From Clostridia bacterium (GTDB lineage Bacteria; Bacillota; Clostridia; Oscillospirales; CAG-272): a stretch of DNA of 64,000 nucleotides. The stretch covers positions 1 through 64,000 of the forward strand of contig JAGALA010000030.1 of the NCBI GenBank assembly GCA_017625935.1, given 5' to 3'. A program made the translations under genes and the position numbers. Shown piece after piece: positions 59,908 to 64,000 of this stretch (position 1 is the stretch's first letter; each line of letters opens with the position of its first letter). The notes under the pieces were generated by a model. The model saw only the letters and a program-made list of their open reading frames with translations. It had not been told where the DNA came from and did no database searches.

Positions 59908-60504
59908 TTATTTTTCGGTCTCCCTGCGGTAAATCTCCGCAATAAACTCAGCGGTTTTTTCAATTCCAAGCTCGGTGGAGTTTAGCATAACGGTGTAGTT
60001 CTCGCGCTCACCCCAGGTCTTGCCTGTGTAGTACTTGTAGTTGATGCTGCGCTTTTTGTCCGTTTCCTTGATTAGCTTTTTCGCCTCGCGCTCGCTCACG
60101 CCCTTAAAGTTCATCGTTCTTTTAACCTTGTCGGCGGTCGGTGCGTAAATAAAAACGTCAAGCGTATCGTAATTGCGAAGAATATAGTCCGCACTGCGTC
60201 CTACTATAACGCAAGGTCCCTTGTCTGCAAGCTCCTTAATAACCTTTTCCTGAATTGCAAAAATCTTGTCCTCAATTGACTCGCCCGATGCACCTCTGCC
60301 CACGAAGGAATAAGCAAAAATGCTCTTTGACGGCGCATACTCCGTTACGCGCTTGATAAAATCGTCAACAAAGCCTGACTCCTCGGCGATTTTTTCAATG
60401 ATATCTCTGTCATAGCAGGGGATACCAAGCTTTTTCGCGGTCAGAATACCGATGTATTTACCTCCGCTTCCAAATTCACGGCTGATAGTAATAATTTTGC
60501 TCAT
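59908..60504 (-). CDS. Cytidylate kinase-like family protein
   Basis: A 198-aa P-loop protein of the family often encoded in clostridia besides true Cmk. Seen: ITISREFGSGGKYIGILTAK (P-loop), PCYDRDIIEKIAEESGFVDD, GPCVIVGRSADYILR, VFIYAPTADKVKRTM, SEREAKKLIKETDKKRSINY and YYTGKTWGERENYTVMLNS. The natural substrate is unsettled. Start at the ATG with AAGGAGG upstream. Its 114-nt leader holds a terminator-like hairpin, hinting at transcriptional attenuation. Confidence 0.9.
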   Translation of the reverse strand: MSKIITISREFGSGGKYIGILTAKKLGIPCYDRDIIEKIAEESGFVDDFIKRVTEYAPSKSIFAYSFVGRGASGESIEDKIFAIQEKVIKELADKGPCVIVGRSADYILRNYDTLDVFIYAPTADKVKRTMNFKGVSEREAKKLIKETDKKRSINYKYYTGKTWGERENYTVMLNSTELGIEKTAEFIAEIYRRETEK

Positions 60505-60540
60505 ATAATTCCTCCTTTGCATTTTGCCATATTGTTTGAT

Positions 60541-60583
60541 AAAAAAAGCGCAATAATACGCCATATGGCAATTATTGTCGCAC
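60541..60583 (-). promoter_or_regulatory. Attenuator-like hairpin in the leader of the cytidylate-kinase-like gene
   Basis: On the minus strand CAATAATtGCC pairs with GGCgtATTATTG around ATAT, followed by CGC and a run of seven T residues, between promoter and start codon. Upstream, ACCG-aaggagct-CGGT competes with CGGTgAAAA pairing to TTTTACCG. Confidence 0.6.
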
Positions 60584-60624
60584 GGTAAAATATTAATTTT
60601 TCACCGAGCTCCTTCGGTACTTTT

Positions 60625-60654
60625 ATTTTATCATAACATGCGCCCCGTTGTCAA
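60625..60654 (-). promoter_or_regulatory. Promoter of the cytidylate-kinase-like gene
   Basis: On the minus strand TTGACA (60649-60654), 18-bp spacer ending TGA, TAAAAT (60625-60630). Confidence 0.75.
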
Positions 60655-60685
60655 TATTTTTTACAAAAAAAGGAAATTTCAGATA

Positions 60686-60725
60686 TAAAAGAGGACACTC
60701 TGCCCAAATCGGTCAAAGTGTCCGC
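60686..60725 (-). terminator. Terminator after the GT8-TagF gene
   Basis: On the minus strand GGACACTTTG and CAGAGTGTCC arms (60693-60723), followed by TCTTTTAT. Confidence 0.75.
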
Positions 60726-60738
60726 TATTTTTTTGAAT

Positions 60739-63216
60739 TTACTTGTCAAGCGAAAGGATTTTATCAAGCACCCTTTTGCAGTTGCCCCTGTCGTCGTAAG
60801 CAAAGAAGGTATCGTGGCGCGCTTTGTATATTTCCTTCATTTGGCAGCCGTTTTCCATATATGAAATGAGCGTGTCAACCGCGCCCTCAAGGTCGTAGGT
60901 CACCTCGCCGAAGCCGTCGCGCTCGTATTCAAAGTAGCCCGCCTTATATGAGTGCGAGGAGAAAAATTCATCCTTGTCAAAATGGCAGTAAACAACCGGC
61001 TTTTTAAGATAAGCAAAGTCAAACTGTGTCGAGGAGTAGTCCGTGAAAAGGAGCGCACCCTTTTTAAATACGTCGTTGTAGGTGTAGCCCTCGCTGCTAA
61101 CAAAAACCTCGTCAAGCTCACCGAAATACTTGTTTGACTCCTTCATCAAATGGTGTGGGTAGAAGCAAAGGCGGTAGCCGTTTTTCTTCGCCGCCGAAAT
61201 AAGTCGCTCGTTCTTTAAAAGTGCATTGTAGAACTTGAAATATGAGCTGTCCGTAAAGCCGCTTGCAAGCTCACCCGTTTGCATATTTGCAAGTGCGCTC
61301 TTACGCCACGTGGGCAGGAAGAAAATGAGCTTTTGTGCTTCATTTACAAGATTGTCAAAGCGCGGCAAACCCGTGAGCGCCGTTATTCTTTCACCGCAAA
61401 GATATTCATCATTGTAGGCAATTGAATTATATTCACCGTACGCCGAGGTGACGAAAATATGCATGTCGTCCGCCAAGCGGTTGTAGCACATCGATAAATC
61501 ATCCTTGATTATGCCGTGCTGTAAAAATACGTTTTTAACGTCTATTATATCCTTAAGATACGGACGGCAGAACAAGGGATTCATCACGTCAAACTCAAGC
61601 TGAGATGAAATGTTTTTCGTTGCAAAGGTATAGTAAAGCTTGTACTTCCACGTCTTTGGATGGAGCACCGTGCCGATTTTCTTTAAGCGCTTGCAGTCAG
61701 CGCTGTCCTTGTTTATAACAAAGCACGGCTTTACACCCTTAACCTTGTTTTTCTTAAGATACTTAAAGAATACCTCGCCGTTGTCGCCTGCTGAATCGCA
61801 TCTGTCGGACACGAGCCAAATTTCCTTTCTGAAAAAGTGCTTAACAAGCTTGTGCACGAAGCGGATGAGGCTTGCCTTCCTTGCGTAAGCATCCTTCTTT
61901 TCGCGGCACAAAAAGCGTACTCTTTTCTTGAATTGCTTTTTGCACTCCCCAAGCTTTTCTCTTGAATATGGCGAGAAAAACACCGCACCGCCCCTTGCGT
62001 GAATAATATAGTCACCCTTTTTTCTGTACGTCTCCGCGTTAATATCAACGTCAAAGGCAGGAGAGCTAACAACCAAATATTTAAGGCCTGTGTCCTTGCT
62101 GTAAAAATTAAGTGTTGTGTCGTTTTCAATTTCATCGAAAGGAATTTTGAATTTGAAAACGGAGCGGAAGAAATATTTTCCGCCAATATCAACGTTGTGC
62201 GAGGTGATGAAATTAAGCTCGCGCTCCTCACCGCCTGCCAAAATCGCAACGTTTTCGTGTGTTTCGCCCTCTATCGTGCAAAGAGACGCGGTGATTTCAA
62301 GATATCCGTCGCATAAATCGGCAAAATGAAGCGTGACGTAATTTTTTCTTGGGAGCTTGTTATATGCAGTAACTATTTTGTCCTTAAATGCGCACCTATC
62401 AACGTAGTCCCAATATTTTTGTGAAAGCGGAATCAGTCTGTTGTTCCACGGCTTTACCGAGCTTGTAAAGTGAAGAATATTAATATCCTTTGATTCTTTT
62501 TCGTATTTTTCCTGCTCCTCGGGTAAAAGATTGAGCGATTGGTCTCTTTTCTTTAAAAGATAATGCCAAATGAAGTTCCATTTGCGCTCAAGGAGCAAAA
62601 TTCTGCCACCGCAAACAATATTGATTAGGTCTTGGTCAGGGTATCTGAGATTTTGGCGCACCTTAAGCTCATCAAAAAGCTTGTCCTTGATTTTTTCCTC
62701 TCTGAAAAGCTTTGAGTTAATAAGCAAAACGCCCGAATTTATATATTTATCCGCATCAAGCCCAAGCTCACCCGTGACGTAGCTTTTTGACCTTTGGTGC
62801 ATAATATCATTCACACCGCCAAGAATACAGTCTCCAAGCTCCTTTTCGTAAAGCTCGGAAATATCACCGAGCACGCAGATATCGGAGTCAAGGTAAATTG
62901 CTTTGTCAAACTGAGTAAATATCTCGGGAATTAAAATTCTGTAGAACATTTCCTTTGAAAAATGGAAATTCGTGTACATCAGCTTCAATTCCTTCTCGAT
63001 AAAGCGAGCGATAGAAAAACACTTCACGCGCGCATTTTCATATTTCATTGACTCGAAAATATGAATATTTTCAAGGCTTAAATCCGTATGCAAAACGTAT
63101 ATTTCGTAAAAATAATCACGTGAGGAATTTTCCATAAGCGAGGTTATAGTAATTCCCGCGTGAGGAGCATAAGCATTATTAGGTGCCAAAAAAATCGGTA
63201 CAGTTGCCTTATACAT
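60739..63216 (-). CDS. Fusion of GT8 glycosyltransferase and CDP-glycerol glycerophosphotransferase (TagF-like)
   Basis: An 825-aa protein. Residues 1-270 are a GT8 domain: FLAPNNAYAPHAGITITSLM, FYRILIPEIF, the metal-binding DSD in KAIYLDSDICVLGDI (near 104), INSGVLLINSKLF and RYPDQDLINIVCGG. A linker region of about 180 residues follows. From about 470 comes a TagF/TarF-like domain: SDRCDSAGDNGEVFFKYLKK, NVFLQHGIIKDDL, ITALTGLPRFDNL, IFFLPTWRKS, YRLCFYPHH and LLFTDYSSTQFDFAYLKKPV. It likely builds a wall teichoic-acid-like or capsular polymer at the inner membrane face. GGAGG precedes the ATG. It is divergent from a GT2 gene. Confidence 0.9.
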   Translation of the reverse strand: MYKATVPIFLAPNNAYAPHAGITITSLMENSSRDYFYEIYVLHTDLSLENIHIFESMKYENARVKCFSIARFIEKELKLMYTNFHFSKEMFYRILIPEIFTQFDKAIYLDSDICVLGDISELYEKELGDCILGGVNDIMHQRSKSYVTGELGLDADKYINSGVLLINSKLFREEKIKDKLFDELKVRQNLRYPDQDLINIVCGGRILLLERKWNFIWHYLLKKRDQSLNLLPEEQEKYEKESKDINILHFTSSVKPWNNRLIPLSQKYWDYVDRCAFKDKIVTAYNKLPRKNYVTLHFADLCDGYLEITASLCTIEGETHENVAILAGGEERELNFITSHNVDIGGKYFFRSVFKFKIPFDEIENDTTLNFYSKDTGLKYLVVSSPAFDVDINAETYRKKGDYIIHARGGAVFFSPYSREKLGECKKQFKKRVRFLCREKKDAYARKASLIRFVHKLVKHFFRKEIWLVSDRCDSAGDNGEVFFKYLKKNKVKGVKPCFVINKDSADCKRLKKIGTVLHPKTWKYKLYYTFATKNISSQLEFDVMNPLFCRPYLKDIIDVKNVFLQHGIIKDDLSMCYNRLADDMHIFVTSAYGEYNSIAYNDEYLCGERITALTGLPRFDNLVNEAQKLIFFLPTWRKSALANMQTGELASGFTDSSYFKFYNALLKNERLISAAKKNGYRLCFYPHHLMKESNKYFGELDEVFVSSEGYTYNDVFKKGALLFTDYSSTQFDFAYLKKPVVYCHFDKDEFFSSHSYKAGYFEYERDGFGEVTYDLEGAVDTLISYMENGCQMKEIYKARHDTFFAYDDRGNCKRVLDKILSLDK

Positions 63217-63255
63217 CGTTTGCCTCCTTTGGTAATGGCGATTCTTGTCGTAAAA

Positions 63256-63284
63256 ATTATATCATACGCGAAAATAATTGTCAA
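63256..63284 (-). promoter_or_regulatory. Promoter of the GT8-TagF gene
   Basis: On the minus strand TTGACA (63279-63284), 17-bp spacer ending TGA, TATAAT (63256-63261). Confidence 0.88.
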
Positions 63285-63294
63285 GGAAGTATAT

Positions 63295-63323
63295 TTGACA
63301 AGCTTGGAATAATATGTTATAAT
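63295..63323 (+). promoter_or_regulatory. Promoter of the GT2 gene
   Basis: TTGACA at 63295-63300, 17-bp spacer ending TGT, TATAAT at 63318-63323. It is back to back with the GT8-TagF promoter, the -35 boxes 10 bp apart. Confidence 0.88.
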
Positions 63324-63350
63324 TAAAAAAACAACCAAGGAGGCGCAAAA

Positions 63351-64000
63351 ATGAAGCTGTCAATTATAGTTTGTATATACAACACACCAAGGGAATATCT
63401 GCGCGCCTCGCTAAAGAGCATTGTGCGTTCAACACTTGATAAATACGAGGGCGAATACGAGATTTGCATAGTTGACGACGGCTCAAGCATTGATTACGGC
63501 GATTTGGTGTCTGAGTTCGGCGCAAAATATACAAAAACCGAAAACCGCGGAATCTTAAAGGCGCGCCTTGGCGGCATTGAAATGTCAAGCGGCGAATATA
63601 TCGCGTTTTGCGATGCTGACGACACAGTATCGTCTCTTTATTACGCGCCAATGCTCGATTGCGCATATGAAAGCGGTGCGGATATAGTTATTAACGACTG
63701 GGCATACCACGCAGGCGAGAGAAAATATTACTGCAAAAACGACTTAACCGTGAAAAACAGTATTGACACTTCTGGCGACGACGCTTTGAAGCTTTTCTTT
63801 TCGGGAGAGGGCAAGCACCATTCGCTTTTTGTGTTGTGGAACAAAATTTACCGCGCGCAGCTCCTTAAAAGCGCAAAGGAGCAAATTGAAAAAAGCGCTC
63901 AGCTCGACAGCTCCTACGGTGAGGACGTATTAATAAACTTCCTTGCTTGGAGAAACGCAAAAAGAGTCAAAAACATCCACAGGGGCTACTATTTTTACAG
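63351..64000 (+). CDS. Family 2 glycosyltransferase, 3'-truncated by the window end
   Basis: The frame from ATG 63351 (AAGGAGG seven bases upstream) stays open to the last base: 216 codons visible. It begins MKLSIIVCIYNTPREYLRAS, the GT2/GT-A start, with ICIVDDGSS, ENRGILKARLGGIEMSSGEY and the DXD-type metal motif IAFCDADDTVSS near residue 88, then WNKIYRAQLL and YGEDVLINF. It transfers a nucleotide-sugar residue, presumably in the same surface-polymer pathway as the divergent GT8-TagF gene. The C-terminal part is missing. Confidence 0.93.
   Translation, partial: MKLSIIVCIYNTPREYLRASLKSIVRSTLDKYEGEYEICIVDDGSSIDYGDLVSEFGAKYTKTENRGILKARLGGIEMSSGEYIAFCDADDTVSSLYYAPMLDCAYESGADIVINDWAYHAGERKYYCKNDLTVKNSIDTSGDDALKLFFSGEGKHHSLFVLWNKIYRAQLLKSAKEQIEKSAQLDSSYGEDVLINFLAWRNAKRVKNIHRGYYFY

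Noticed and set aside
63364-63666. Minus-strand 100-codon frame at the window end
   Set aside because: It is the shadow of the GT2 gene, which shows clear family motifs on the plus strand.
1-64000. tRNA or rRNA genes
   Set aside because: No T-loop pattern GTTCGANTC with a matching acceptor stem, and no rRNA core sequence, was found in any intergenic stretch by eye.

Overview
The window looks like a chromosomal segment of an anaerobic, fermentative, low-to-mid GC Clostridia-type Firmicute, probably gut-associated. The reasons are pyruvate:ferredoxin oxidoreductase, pyruvate phosphate dikinase, a giant 2-hydroxyacyl-CoA dehydratase activase, AGGAGG ribosome binding sites, and promoters of the form TTGAHN-17-TATAAT, very often with an extended -10 (TGN). 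InlB-type and BspA-type surface proteins, GH78/GH94 carbohydrate enzymes and an L10 leader fit too. No taxon can be named from the sequence alone. I see no rRNA, tRNA, CRISPR array, insertion sequence or prophage; the mobile-like content is small palindromic repeats.

Layout. 1-9.8 kb: 3' part of nifJ, a small XRE regulator bracketed by two identical terminators, a repeat-rich gap, then the activase fusion and an anchored lumen-facing protein. 9.8-16.9 kb: an InlB-repeat surface protein, a sigma-region-4-like small protein, a ProX-type editing protein plus GH78-like enzyme behind a long structured leader, and a membrane protein combining acidic EEPV repeats with an L15-like domain. 17-25 kb: housekeeping genes glyA, a Fur-family regulator, secG, rnr and ppdK. 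25-28.3 kb: a BspA-like LRR protein, a zinc-ribbon membrane protein, and a divergent XRE/88-aa pair with a palindrome exactly filling the promoter spacer. 28.3-35.9 kb (minus strand): a five-gene operon of Gld-type ABC ATPase, permease, GldG-like protein, DUF4340 protein and GH94 phosphorylase.

36-45 kb: cysK-HAD phosphatase, rplJ-rplL with an attenuating leader and detached from rpoBC, a replication/tRNA-modification operon (dCMP deaminase, rimI, tsaD, DnaD-like, DnaI-like), and topB. 45-54 kb: GH78-mnmA-UPF0291 on the minus strand; divergently an ArsR-family metal sensor, a Zn/Cd-type P-ATPase, a PlsC-like acyltransferase and a secreted protein. 54-64 kb: an aldose-epimerase-like gene divergent from a compact radical SAM gene plus nnr, an Mrr-like nuclease with an alpha/beta hydrolase, a cytidylate-kinase-like gene with an attenuator-like leader, a GT8-TagF fusion glycosyltransferase, and the start of a GT2 gene.

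How the parts work together: nifJ and ppdK, both with strongly biased codon use, link PEP, pyruvate and acetyl-CoA. The ArsR/P-ATPase unit is a self-contained zinc or cadmium efflux switch. The terminal glycosyltransferases point to teichoic-acid-like or capsule synthesis. The most notable non-genic signals are the 257-nt structured leader before the editing-protein gene, GTGCGC hairpins recurring at the 5' ends of several mRNAs, pairs of neighbouring terminators that share the same stem, and an operator embedded in a promoter spacer.
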